From assembly GCF_900113375.1 (NCBI RefSeq), contig NZ_FOPC01000003.1, positions 1 to 64,000 on the forward strand: 64,000 nt of DNA. The letters run 5' to 3'. Positions 16,280-25,362 of the stretch are shown here, piece after piece. Within the stretch, counting starts at the first letter, position 1. The number at the start of each line of letters is the position of its first letter. The DNA comes from Algoriphagus hitonicola. Its GTDB lineage: Bacteria; Bacteroidota; Bacteroidia; Cytophagales; Cyclobacteriaceae. The position numbers and the translations under genes are program-made. The notes under the pieces were generated by a model. That model made no database searches, was not told the origin of the DNA, and saw nothing but the letters and a program-made list of their open reading frames with translations.

Positions 16280-17341
16280 TTATGAACTAAAAATGGAACC
16301 CTCACCTTTGATCACATGAATGATATCCTCAACGACTGAGGGGGAATTGGTATAATACCAATGGTGAACGGTGTCGTGGAGCAATCCTTTGTCATCTTGG
16401 ATGGGTGTGACATCGCATTGGTAAATATCATCGGGAAGATTGATGGAGTTTTTGGCTCCCCATCTTCCGAGTCGGTTGAAGGCATTTTTGGTCAGCTCAG
16501 AAATGCCCAAGGCCTGATCTTTGTTGTGATAGTACACATGCACCCGCTCCCCAAAATCAATCAAGCGGTAGAGGGGATGGGGTTGCTCCAGCGCGTAATA
16601 ATCGATATCTGCTCCCACTAGGATTATTTCTGCGAAAAGGGAATTGATTTCCATTCCGATATCCACGACACCTCTTACCATATTTTCCAAAACTCGATTC
16701 CCCATGCTATGGCATATCAAATGGATTTTTTGTTGGCACAGGGGTTTTCGCTCTTCCACAAATTTCTTCTTGAAAAACTCACGAAGAGAAGCCATCGACC
16801 GGGCCAAAGCAAATCCGGATTGAGTGGCATCGTAGGCATCTGATCGGTATTTGAGGAGTTTTTTCTTAGCCGGCCAGGTGAATATTACCAAATGCTTGAT
16901 AGGGGAATCATCGGGCTCCACATATCTTCGGTGTAACTCCGCAAGGGTCTGCATGGCTGTCTCCAAGTCCGATTTAAATCCATGAACAAAGACCAAAATA
17001 TCTTCTTGGTAAATCAAACCCTTTGATTTTTTACTCGCTTTTACCCCGGCTTCGTAGAGTTCATTGAATACCTGTGAAGAAGGAAACACAGATTTGTTTA
17101 CATCCTTGTCATCTGCATATTTTGCCAACAAATCTTCCCTGACTTCGGGAAGGATTTTGATATCAAAATCCCCGAGTTTTTTGGCTTTGTCGGGATCAAA
17201 ACTGACGGTTCCATAGCGTAAATTGTGTCGGGCTTCTTCATCTCCGTCTTTACGCATATATTCTTTATCGTTGACGGAGATATAATTTTTGCTTTTTCGA
17301 GAGGTGACTTCCCGGTTGGTAATGATGTAATGTGTGACCAT
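16280..17341 (-). CDS. Alpha/beta hydrolase, DUF900 type
   Basis: A 353-residue predicted serine hydrolase. The oxyanion segment FVHGFKSD lies near 121 and the nucleophile elbow is CHSMGN near 208 (GxSxG with Cys in the first place), both usual for DUF900 proteins. No signal peptide or membrane segment. It is the first gene of a two-gene unit with the M19-like hydrolase, three bases apart, and diverges from the PhoD-like gene with 241 bases between. Reaction unknown; lipase or esterase chemistry is the family expectation. Confidence 0.75.
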   Translation of the reverse strand: MVTHYIITNREVTSRKSKNYISVNDKEYMRKDGDEEARHNLRYGTVSFDPDKAKKLGDFDIKILPEVREDLLAKYADDKDVNKSVFPSSQVFNELYEAGVKASKKSKGLIYQEDILVFVHGFKSDLETAMQTLAELHRRYVEPDDSPIKHLVIFTWPAKKKLLKYRSDAYDATQSGFALARSMASLREFFKKKFVEERKPLCQQKIHLICHSMGNRVLENMVRGVVDIGMEINSLFAEIILVGADIDYYALEQPHPLYRLIDFGERVHVYYHNKDQALGISELTKNAFNRLGRWGAKNSINLPDDIYQCDVTPIQDDKGLLHDTVHHWYYTNSPSVVEDIIHVIKGEGSIFSS

Positions 17342-17582
17342 AAAACGATTGATTAAAAGAACTATTCACGATAAAAACACCTGCTAAAATTAAGGCAGGA
17401 CCCACGGCGCGATCCTTTTGAGTTGGATACATATAAAATTTGCAAATAATATTTTGAAATACAACCACTTGACAATTCTTTTCTAGGTTTCTTTCAGATT
17501 ATCATTTTTTTAAGTTTTTCTCCAGCATAGCAGATTTGGGAATACTTGTGCATTTTTGATCATCTGATAAAATCCTGCACTT

Positions 17583-18602
17583 ATGAAAACCATAAAACCC
17601 ACCCTGATTTTTTTGCTTCTTATTTGGATCACAGCCTGTGAGTCTAAAAAGAACCTTTTAAAAACGGAATCCATCATGTCGATCACCTTTGGTTCGTGCA
17701 ATAGGCAGGATGCTCCTCAGCCCCTTTGGGAGCCGATTTTAGCAGAAAATTCCGATTTATGGATTTGGATGGGGGATAATATCTATGGAGATACGCACAA
17801 TATGGATACGCTGCGCGCAAAATATGCCCGACAAAAAGCCAATCCAGCATATCAGCAATTGAGAAAATCCACCTCCATCATTGGTATTTGGGATGATCAC
17901 GATTACGGGATCAATGATGGGGGGAAATATTACGTACACAAGGAACAATCGCAGCAGTTGATGCTGGATTTCTTGGATGTGCCCAAAAATGCACCTGAGC
18001 GAAAGCGAGAAGGAGCTTATGCAGCGCATCTTTTCGGTTCGGGAGATAATCGGGTAAAAGTTATTCTGCTAGACGCTCGCTATCATCGAGATACGCTGAT
18101 GCGTGCGAATGGTACCTATATCCCCAATGAAAATGGACAGGTATTAGGAGAGGAGCAATGGAACTGGCTGGAAAATGAACTGAAAACCAGTGAAGCCCAA
18201 GTCAACTTGATCGTTTCTGGTGTCCAGTTTTTGCCTGTAGATCATGTATATGAAAAGTGGGCCAATTTTCCCAAAGAGCGGGAGCGGCTATTGGATTTGA
18301 TCGCTTCATCTGATGCGAAAACTCCGGTATTGTTGAGTGGAGACCGGCATATTGCCGAGTTGATGAAATTGGAGGATGAACGTTTTCCCGGTGGACTTTA
18401 TGAAATCACTTCCAGCGGTTTGACTCATACTTGGAGCAAAGTAGGAGAGGAAGAAAACCGCTTTCGCATCGGTGAATTGATCGCAAAATTAAATTATGGT
18501 CTGGCCGAGATTGATTGGCAGAATCGTTCCATTGAATTTCATATCAAAGGGCTGGATGGGGATACTTATGCCAGTCTTACTGTTCCATTTACTGATCATT
18601 AA
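17583..18602 (+). CDS. PhoD-like alkaline phosphatase lipoprotein
   Basis: A 339-residue exported metallophosphatase of the PhoD family. Lipobox ITAC makes Cys19 the lipid site. Family motifs: FGSCN near 36-40, WMGDNIYGDT near 62-70, IWDDHDYG near 100-107, LDARYHR near 160 and LLSGDRHIAEL near 245. All expected metal ligands appear present. PhoD enzymes cleave phosphomono- or diesters outside the cytoplasm. Only 11 bases separate it from a second phosphoesterase gene, so the pair probably works on phosphate or phospholipid scavenging together. No Pho box could be identified by eye. Confidence 0.85.
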   Translation: MKTIKPTLIFLLLIWITACESKKNLLKTESIMSITFGSCNRQDAPQPLWEPILAENSDLWIWMGDNIYGDTHNMDTLRAKYARQKANPAYQQLRKSTSIIGIWDDHDYGINDGGKYYVHKEQSQQLMLDFLDVPKNAPERKREGAYAAHLFGSGDNRVKVILLDARYHRDTLMRANGTYIPNENGQVLGEEQWNWLENELKTSEAQVNLIVSGVQFLPVDHVYEKWANFPKERERLLDLIASSDAKTPVLLSGDRHIAELMKLEDERFPGGLYEITSSGLTHTWSKVGEEENRFRIGELIAKLNYGLAEIDWQNRSIEFHIKGLDGDTYASLTVPFTDH

Positions 18603-18613
18603 ACGAATAAAAT

Positions 18614-20110
18614 ATGTTTAAACGTAGAGAATTCATCAAATCACTGAGTGTCAGCTCAGCCATGTTTTGGGGCTTAGGAGGGGCTGTTTTGGCAGAAAAC
18701 TTAGACGTCCAAAATCAAACTTTATTATCCCGGTTTTCACCGATCCGGGTTCGAGGTAAAGTAAGTTCCGCGGGCAAAGGCATTTCTGGCGTTGCAATCT
18801 CCGATGGAAGATCGGTAGTACAGACCGATCAAAATGGAGATTATACCCTTCTCAGCTCTTCAGACCGTGAATTTGTATTTGTATCCCTTCCCTCAGGATA
18901 TCAAATTCAACGTCAGCAAAATGGTTCTGCTCAGTTTTTTAAGAGATTAAACAACAATCAGAACGAGCAGCAGATTTCCTTTGAACTGACCAAGAATATC
19001 CAATCGGATGAAAATCATCATTTTTTGCTGCTTTCAGATACTCAGATTCAGGATGCCTACGAAGCTGAGCAAATGCTGAGCACCAGTATTCCGGATGTCC
19101 AACAAACCATCGCGAAAATCAATGACCCCAATATTTTTGGTATTGGCTGCGGGGATTTGGTATTTGATCGCTTGGAATTATTTAAGGAATATAATCAGGG
19201 AATCGCTGCAACGGGAATTCCATTTTTTCAGGTGTTAGGAAATCATGACATGGATTTTGGAGTTCGGTCTGATGCCGGGACTGCCCAAACCTTCAAAGGC
19301 CATTTTGGACCAACATACTACTCGTGGAATCGGGGAGAAGTGCATCATGTGGTCTTGGATGATGTATTTTACCTGGGTGTAGGGACCAAGTATATTGGTT
19401 ACATCTCAGAAGAACAATTGGCTTGGCTAGAGCAGGATCTGGCATTGGTTGAAAAAGGGAAAACAGTGGTGGTTTCCTTGCATATTCCCAGCTATACCGG
19501 AGCCGTTGAGCGCTATCCCGATCGGGATACCTTAGGAGGAACTGTTAGCAACCGGGAGCATCTTTACCGGCTTTTGGAAGGATATAATGCACACCTGCTA
19601 TCTGGACATACGCACTTCAATGACAATATGATCATGGGGCATGTTTATGAGCATTGTCACGGGACAGTTTGTGGAGCCTGGTGGTCAGGGCCCATTTGCT
19701 ATGATGGTACACCAAGCGGCTATGCGATTTATGAAGCGAGGGGCTCGGAACTGAAATGGACTTACAAAGGAACGGGATTGAGTGAAGAAGAGCAGTTTAG
19801 GGTTTATCCCAAAGGCTATCATTCGGATTTTAAAGACCACGTTTCAGTGAACTGCTGGAACTATGATCCGGCATGGGAACTCAGCTGGTATGAAAATGGG
19901 ATCAAAGTGGGTTCACCCGAAAAAATTCGGGCTTTGGATCCTTGGAGTATGGAACTCCATACCGGCCCGGAATTACCCGCTCGGCGACAGTGGGTAGAAC
20001 CCCAACTCAATGATCATATGTTTTTCTTCCAGCCTGATCAAACCGAAAACTTGGTTTTCGAAGCCAAAGACCGATTTGGCCGAGTGTTTTCGAAGAAAGT
20101 CCAGATCTAA
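18614..20110 (+). CDS. Calcineurin-like phosphoesterase, Tat-type leader
   Basis: A 498-residue exported phosphoesterase. The N-terminus has RREFIKS before a hydrophobic stretch, a Tat-like leader. Residues about 40-130 are a carboxypeptidase-regulatory-like beta domain (MetallophosN type), about 135-350 the catalytic domain with LSDTQIQD, GCGDLVFD, LGNHDMDFG, SLHIPSY and LSGHTHFND, and about 360-498 the MetallophosC-type domain. All metal motifs look complete. It follows the PhoD-like gene by 11 bases and ends at a strong terminator, so the two form a unit. Confidence 0.85.
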   Translation: MFKRREFIKSLSVSSAMFWGLGGAVLAENLDVQNQTLLSRFSPIRVRGKVSSAGKGISGVAISDGRSVVQTDQNGDYTLLSSSDREFVFVSLPSGYQIQRQQNGSAQFFKRLNNNQNEQQISFELTKNIQSDENHHFLLLSDTQIQDAYEAEQMLSTSIPDVQQTIAKINDPNIFGIGCGDLVFDRLELFKEYNQGIAATGIPFFQVLGNHDMDFGVRSDAGTAQTFKGHFGPTYYSWNRGEVHHVVLDDVFYLGVGTKYIGYISEEQLAWLEQDLALVEKGKTVVVSLHIPSYTGAVERYPDRDTLGGTVSNREHLYRLLEGYNAHLLSGHTHFNDNMIMGHVYEHCHGTVCGAWWSGPICYDGTPSGYAIYEARGSELKWTYKGTGLSEEEQFRVYPKGYHSDFKDHVSVNCWNYDPAWELSWYENGIKVGSPEKIRALDPWSMELHTGPELPARRQWVEPQLNDHMFFFQPDQTENLVFEAKDRFGRVFSKKVQI

Positions 20111-20152
20111 AATAAAGGCCTTGATAATCTCTTTCAAGGCCTTTATTTTTTA
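20111..20152. terminator. Bidirectional terminator
   Basis: TAAAGGCCTTGA (20113-20124) pairs perfectly with TCAAGGCCTTTA (20134-20145) around a nine-base loop, with T runs on both strands. It serves the phosphoesterase gene on the plus strand and ggt on the minus strand, whose stop is at its right end. Confidence 0.9.
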
Positions 20153-21865
20153 ATATCCCGCGGCCTCATTTTCTCTGCGGGGATCTGCTCCGCCTTCAAG
20201 CTTGCCATCAGGCAAAAGCATGATTGCATCTACTGAACCAATAATCGGGGTTCGCCCCTCATTGATCAGGTAGTTTTTGGATGTCAGACTCCGATATACT
20301 GAACTGTCTAGCGTATTTTCCTCAAATAAAATCTGATCAGGAAGCCATTGATGATGAAACCTCGGAGCTTCTACAGCTTCCTGCATCGTCATGTCAAATT
20401 CATAGGCATTGAGAATAGTCTGAGCTACTGCAGTGATAATGGTAGACCCGCCTGGAGTTCCCAATATCATCCAGAGTTTACCATCACGCTCGACCAAAGT
20501 AGGGGTCATGGAACTTAGCATTCGCTTTCCAGGCGCTATGCTATTGGCATCTGCCCCGATTAAGCCAAACATGTTGGGCACCCCGGCTTTGCTGCTAAAG
20601 TCATCCATTTCATTATTCATAAAAAAGCCCAATTCATCCAGGTAAACCTTGGAACCATAGGCGCCATTTAAGGTGGTTGTCACTGCCAATGCATTTCCCT
20701 CCGCATCCATGATGGAATAGTGAGTGGTTTCCATACTTTCCGCAAATTGTACCTTTCCCTCAGCGATATCTTCTGATTTGGTAGCCAAATTTGGATCGTA
20801 ATCATCCATTCTTGATTTTAAGTAATCAGCATCAAGTAGTTGATCCACCGGAATCGCCACAAAGTCAGGATCTCCTAAGTAATAATTCCGATCCGCATAG
20901 GCCCTACGCATAGCTTCCGTGAGTATTTGGATGTATTCGGAGGAATTATGGCCCATTTTTTTCAAATCAAAAGGCTCTACCATTTTTAAAATTTGACCTA
21001 TAGTTACCCCGCCGGAGCTTGGTGGCGCCATAGAAATGATGCGTAATTCCTTATAATCGAAGACCACGGGATCTCTCCAAACTGCTTCATACGATGCCAA
21101 ATCCTCCAAGGTGATGATGCCACCCATGCTTTGTAGGTGGTCGACAAGGATCCTTGCCGTTTCACCTTTATAAAACTCATCTCTACCATTTTGGGCAATG
21201 CGTTCCAGCGTTTCGGCAAGCGCAAGGTTTTTGATGGTATCTCCTGCACTTCTCTCTTTTCCATAAAAAGTATCCTCTCCATTGACTTCTCTAACCACTT
21301 CTAAGATTCCTCTCAATCTAGATTCTTGTTGGGGGCTGATCACAAAACCATTTCGTGCCAAATCAATGACGGGTTGTAGAATCTCCGCAGGACTGAGTTT
21401 TCCGAATTTTTCCTGCGCTGTAAAAATCCCCGCGATCGTGCCGGGAACTCCCGAAGCCAAGGCTCCTTCGGTGCTCAATCCGGGAATCACTTCACCGTTT
21501 TCATCCAAATACATGTCCCTACTTGCTGCCAAAGGCGCCTTCTCCCGGTAATCAATGGAGCCGATCTCTCCATCAGCCATCCGATATACAGCAAATCCGC
21601 CGCCTCCCAAATTCCCGGCAAAAGGAAAGGTCACTGCCAAAGCCATCTCGGTTGCCATCATGGCATCAAAAGCATTTCCTCCCTTTTTCAAGATTTCCAC
21701 TCCAATTCGGGATGCTTCGCCTCGGGCAGAAACAATCATGGCATTTTCTGCGATGAGACCTCTTTTTGGGATCTGTTCTTGGGTAGACTGCGAACAAGAA
21801 AGGAGGAGAAACTGAAAACCGGCCAGTAATGCAATTCCTAGTGTTGAAAATAATTTATTCATCAA
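20150..21865 (-). CDS. ggt: Gamma-glutamyltransferase, lipoprotein form
   Basis: A 571-residue N-terminal nucleophile hydrolase that cuts gamma-glutamyl bonds of glutathione and transfers or hydrolyses the glutamyl group. A lipobox LLSC near residue 24 predicts an outer or inner membrane lipoprotein facing the periplasm. Autoprocessing should occur before the Thr of ETTHYSI (about residue 380), giving large and small subunits; the oxyanion GG is in GTPGGSTI. Its start overlaps the end of the upstream S9 peptidase gene by 11 bases, so the two are co-expressed in peptide breakdown. Confidence 0.93.
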   Translation of the reverse strand: MMNKLFSTLGIALLAGFQFLLLSCSQSTQEQIPKRGLIAENAMIVSARGEASRIGVEILKKGGNAFDAMMATEMALAVTFPFAGNLGGGGFAVYRMADGEIGSIDYREKAPLAASRDMYLDENGEVIPGLSTEGALASGVPGTIAGIFTAQEKFGKLSPAEILQPVIDLARNGFVISPQQESRLRGILEVVREVNGEDTFYGKERSAGDTIKNLALAETLERIAQNGRDEFYKGETARILVDHLQSMGGIITLEDLASYEAVWRDPVVFDYKELRIISMAPPSSGGVTIGQILKMVEPFDLKKMGHNSSEYIQILTEAMRRAYADRNYYLGDPDFVAIPVDQLLDADYLKSRMDDYDPNLATKSEDIAEGKVQFAESMETTHYSIMDAEGNALAVTTTLNGAYGSKVYLDELGFFMNNEMDDFSSKAGVPNMFGLIGADANSIAPGKRMLSSMTPTLVERDGKLWMILGTPGGSTIITAVAQTILNAYEFDMTMQEAVEAPRFHHQWLPDQILFEENTLDSSVYRSLTSKNYLINEGRTPIIGSVDAIMLLPDGKLEGGADPRRENEAAGY

Positions 21866-24227
21866 GAAGGGTAGTGTTGAAAAGCTTCAAAATTCGTTTA
21901 TATTCATCCGTCCATGAGCTCGGCTCTACAAATCCGTGATCTTCTACCGGATAAATGGCCATTTCCCAATTGTCTTTTCCGAGTTCGATCAGGCGCTGGG
22001 AAAGCCGGACCACATCCTGAAAATGAACATTGACATCGACCATTCCGTGAGCCATCAGAAGATTGCCCTCCAGGCCTTCGGCAAAGTAAATCGGAGAAGA
22101 TCTGCGATAGGCAATAGGATCATCCTCCGGGTTATTGAGAATGTTGGAAGTATAGCCATGATTGTAATGCGCCCAATCGGTCACTGATCGGAGTGCCGCT
22201 CCGGATTTGAATGTTTCCGGCTCTGTGAATAAAGCCATCAAGGTGATAAAACCTCCATAGCTACCGCCGTAAATCCCGATTTTTTCCGGATCCACGCCGT
22301 AGTTTTTAATCAGGTGCTGAGCCCCATCTGTTTGATCTGAAAGATCCTTTCCGCCCATTTGACGATAGATGCCTGTTCGCCAATCCCTTCCATATCCAGC
22401 TGAAGCACGATAATCAATGTCCAATACCGTGTAACCCAAATCAGTCAGCAGGTTGTGAAACATATACTCTCGGAAATAGCTGCTCCACCATTTGTGCACA
22501 TTTTGGAGATAGCCAGCTCCGTGGACAAAGATCACCGCAGCACCGTTCTTTTTGGCGGGATCTGGAGTATAAATCCTGGCAGGAACCATCGCCCCATCCC
22601 GGGCTTCAAACCGGATGATTTCTGGATCTCTCCAAGGATACGATTTAAACTCTTCGCTTTGACCGAAGGTCAATTGCTTTTCCTCTGCTTTTCCTTTATT
22701 GTCTTTGATAAAAAGCTCCGTGGGACGATTGCTGTAGGAATGAAGGATCGCCAGTTTATTTTCATCCGGTGAAAGCCTGACATCATTATTTCCGGTCATG
22801 GAGGTTAGCTTTTCCATTTTTCCGCCCATCAAAGGCATTTTGTAAAAATGTCGCTCTCCAGGATCCACCTCAGAGGTGGTTAGATACCAAGACTTTTGAT
22901 CATTGGAAATAAATGGATCAAAAACCTCATAGTTTCCTTGAGTCAGGGCAGTTTTTTCTTTGGAATCGACATTCAACAAATACAAATGAGAATAGCCACT
23001 TGCCTCAGATTGGAAATAAATATGCTGATTGTCGGGAAGCCATCCCAAAGTTCCTCCCGAGAAGGTCCAGCCGATCCCAGGACCTGCGATCCACGCCTCA
23101 TCTCGCTGCCGATCTAAGGAAGTCAATTCCCCAGTCAAAAGATCAACTGCTGTTATCCAGCGATCTTTGTTGTCAAAGGAACGAGCCTGAATAATGGCCT
23201 TGGAGCCATCTGCAGAAAATACCGGACCAAATAAGGCTACACCTCTTTTTTTCTCTTCTACTTTTCGATCAGGATAATCTGCCAGATAATCCGGTTGATC
23301 CTTTAGGCCGGGAAGATTTTCCACAGAAACAAAATACACGGTATCCCGCGTCAAATCATAAATTCCGATTTCGGATTGGGTAGGAGTGGTGCCTACTTTT
23401 GGACGGGAATTAAGGTCCTCAGTATATCCAGAAGCCGCGACATAATCCGGGACTTTAGTGTTTTTGTTGCTTGATGAACTATAAAAAGTAAAGGTAGCAA
23501 ATCGGGCATCCGGGGAAAGCTGCAGGTTTGAAGGGTTTTTACCGGAGGTGTAATAAGTGAAGTCTTTGTTTTCGCTTTGGGTAGCATCTCGATAGTTCTT
23601 GCTCAGCTGATCATTTTCCTGACGCTGCCTGACTACCTCTAGCAATTTGAGATTTTCCTCTACCAAAAACTTTTTGTCGTTTTCATTTGATTTTTTCTGA
23701 TCATCGCTAGGCTGATTTCCAGTAGAAATATTGGTTTTTCTGACCACGCTGCCAGTTTCAATATTGAGCACAAAAAGATTTTGCTCACTGACGAAGGATA
23801 TAAAACTTTCATCTGCCAAAAAATTTGGGTTGCTTAGGCGGTTGTGCCAATCCAAAATCACTGATGCACTGCCCTTTGAGAGATCCTCCAACCAGATCTT
23901 TCGACCATTTTCTACATAGATTCTTAAATTCTTTCCTTGATTAAGCCTTGCTTGACTTTTGCTCAAGGATTTTTCTTCTGATAAAGCAACTTTTTGAATT
24001 TGGTCAGGCTGGTCCAATCTGATTTTATACAAGGAATCAGCAGGATCAGATTCCAAATTGTATTCGAAATACAAGGTTTTGCTATCATCACTCCAGCGTG
24101 CGGAAGAAGGAAAAGTACCCATCCACTTGGGATCACGCATGATGTATTCTACAGAAAGTGTGGATTGGGCAATTGATTCTACTGACCAAATCAATAGAAT
24201 GGTCAGCAAAGGGTACTTGATTCTCAT
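21855..24227 (-). CDS. S9 family peptidase (DPP IV / prolyl oligopeptidase type)
   Basis: A 790-residue exported serine peptidase. A signal peptide (about 1-20, ending SIAQ) is followed by a beta-propeller region (about 40-520) and a C-terminal alpha/beta hydrolase domain. The triad is visible: nucleophile in GIYGGSYGGF near 641, Asp in HGMVDVNVH near 731 and His in EDHGFVEP near 764. Such enzymes release dipeptides from peptides in the periplasm. It lies between an Hpt gene 21 bases upstream and ggt overlapping downstream, an odd but tight minus-strand run. Confidence 0.9.
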   Translation of the reverse strand: MRIKYPLLTILLIWSVESIAQSTLSVEYIMRDPKWMGTFPSSARWSDDSKTLYFEYNLESDPADSLYKIRLDQPDQIQKVALSEEKSLSKSQARLNQGKNLRIYVENGRKIWLEDLSKGSASVILDWHNRLSNPNFLADESFISFVSEQNLFVLNIETGSVVRKTNISTGNQPSDDQKKSNENDKKFLVEENLKLLEVVRQRQENDQLSKNYRDATQSENKDFTYYTSGKNPSNLQLSPDARFATFTFYSSSSNKNTKVPDYVAASGYTEDLNSRPKVGTTPTQSEIGIYDLTRDTVYFVSVENLPGLKDQPDYLADYPDRKVEEKKRGVALFGPVFSADGSKAIIQARSFDNKDRWITAVDLLTGELTSLDRQRDEAWIAGPGIGWTFSGGTLGWLPDNQHIYFQSEASGYSHLYLLNVDSKEKTALTQGNYEVFDPFISNDQKSWYLTTSEVDPGERHFYKMPLMGGKMEKLTSMTGNNDVRLSPDENKLAILHSYSNRPTELFIKDNKGKAEEKQLTFGQSEEFKSYPWRDPEIIRFEARDGAMVPARIYTPDPAKKNGAAVIFVHGAGYLQNVHKWWSSYFREYMFHNLLTDLGYTVLDIDYRASAGYGRDWRTGIYRQMGGKDLSDQTDGAQHLIKNYGVDPEKIGIYGGSYGGFITLMALFTEPETFKSGAALRSVTDWAHYNHGYTSNILNNPEDDPIAYRRSSPIYFAEGLEGNLLMAHGMVDVNVHFQDVVRLSQRLIELGKDNWEMAIYPVEDHGFVEPSSWTDEYKRILKLFNTTLLDE

Positions 24228-24248
24228 GAAATGCGTTTTTAGATGGGA

Positions 24249-24584
24249 TTAAGCCAGCGCACCGAGAAATTGTGCCAGTTCGGATTCGATAATTCGGATC
24301 TCTTCTTGGAGCTTTTCATTTAACTTTTCCGAACTTTCTAAATTTGCCTCGATGTCTTCCAGGATTTTTCTAGTTTTCAAAGCTCCAATATAGCTCATGC
24401 TGGGTTTAGCTTTGTGACATCTTTTTTTAATGGTTTTAAAATCATTTTCAGTGTAAAAAGTATCCAATTCTTTTAAATCCTGAATATTGGTATCTAAAAT
24501 TATTTGAATCATTTCCCGAATCATATCCGGGTCGTCATCGCCAAAATATTGGTATATGGCCTGTTCACTGATGATTTTGTACAT
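24249..24584 (-). CDS. Histidine phosphotransfer (Hpt) domain protein
   Basis: A 111-residue free-standing Hpt domain. The phosphoacceptor block is KRCHKAKPSMSYIG, with His57 followed by the usual Lys and Ser at +3 and +5. The rest is a helical bundle with a coiled-coil-like C-terminus. It would shuttle phosphate between a hybrid kinase and a response regulator. No kinase is next to it; the closest receiver is the single-domain protein at 63034, far away. The S9 peptidase gene begins 21 bases downstream, so co-transcription is likely. Confidence 0.88.
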   Translation of the reverse strand: MYKIISEQAIYQYFGDDDPDMIREMIQIILDTNIQDLKELDTFYTENDFKTIKKRCHKAKPSMSYIGALKTRKILEDIEANLESSEKLNEKLQEEIRIIESELAQFLGALA

Positions 24585-24662
24585 AGTTTTCTGCAGGGGT
24601 GGTTAAAAATTTTGCTACTCCATTCTCTAAAATTATAAACATTTTTCAAAAAGCATTATTTC

Positions 24663-24670
24663 TACCTTTG
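24663..24670 (+). promoter_or_regulatory. -7 box upstream of 24754
   Basis: TACCTTTG is a perfect TAnnTTTG match, 84 bases ahead of the small membrane protein start. No clear -33 TTG was seen at the usual distance. Confidence 0.4.
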
Positions 24671-24753
24671 AGAATTAAAGATTATTTCAAAATTAGGGAG
24701 GATTCAGGCATCTCCTTAATTTTGCAGACGTATTCTATCCAATAGATTAAACT

Positions 24754-24900
24754 ATGCAAAAGAACAAAAAACTATTTCTCTTGCTATTTGTCATATTCAT
24801 GTTGCTCATGCTTTGGATTGGGTATGACATCTCCCAGCGGACGACATTTCCGGGAGCAAAGGGGAATTTGAAAGAACGAATCAGTACGGGACAAGATTAA
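24754..24900 (+). CDS. 48-residue single-pass membrane microprotein
   Basis: ATG at 24754, stop at 24898-24900. The protein has a basic N-terminus (QKNKK), one strong hydrophobic segment (about 7-24) and a short polar tail (about 25-48). Its stop codon shares one base with the ATG of the DUF2452 gene (TAATG), which supports real coupled translation. No family recognised. It is probably an inner membrane peptide of the same unit as the next two genes. Confidence 0.6.
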   Translation: MQKNKKLFLLLFVIFMLLMLWIGYDISQRTTFPGAKGNLKERISTGQD

Positions 24901-25358
24901 TGACTGGAAAAAAAATAGATATCGATCGGCTCGATTTGGAGCGAATGAAAGATAAAACCACCGATACACCGGGGACTTTGCCTTATGCGCACCATTCGGG
25001 AAGTGCACTCGTCAAACCCGAGGACAAAGGTAAAATCACGGGTCGTGCCGTGGCGGCCATGCAATCGCAGACAGATATGCAGATGGCTCAAATCTACGAT
25101 CAAATGCAGCTTTTGGCTGATCAGGCCAAAAAAATCAGAGCAAGAGTGGAAGTTTCTGAGCGGATTTACCAAGCTTCCATCGGCTTTGAACCGCTGATCA
25201 ATCATCGGTATTTTTTATATCAAAAAGAAGATGGGATGGATTTTTTGAGCATGATAGCTCCCGAAGAGTGGGGAAGGAAGAAGAATTTTGCCAGCTTTGT
25301 AGCCGAAGTGAAATTGCTTGCGGACCATACCTGGGAGATTCTCAGAGAAAATACCTAA
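24900..25358 (+). CDS. DUF2452 domain protein
   Basis: A 152-residue soluble protein matching the DUF2452 family of Bacteroidota (features: TPGTLPYAHHSGSALVKPED near 22-42, a helical middle, and HRYFLYQKEDG near 101-111). No catalytic residues are known for the family. It starts on the stop codon of the microprotein and is followed four bases after its own stop by the next gene, so three genes form one unit. Confidence 0.75.
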   Translation: MTGKKIDIDRLDLERMKDKTTDTPGTLPYAHHSGSALVKPEDKGKITGRAVAAMQSQTDMQMAQIYDQMQLLADQAKKIRARVEVSERIYQASIGFEPLINHRYFLYQKEDGMDFLSMIAPEEWGRKKNFASFVAEVKLLADHTWEILRENT

Positions 25359-25362
25359 ATCC

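Noticed and set aside
17265-17468. 67-codon minus-strand frame upstream of the DUF900 gene
   Set aside because: Overlaps the true gene start in another frame and has no recognisable features.
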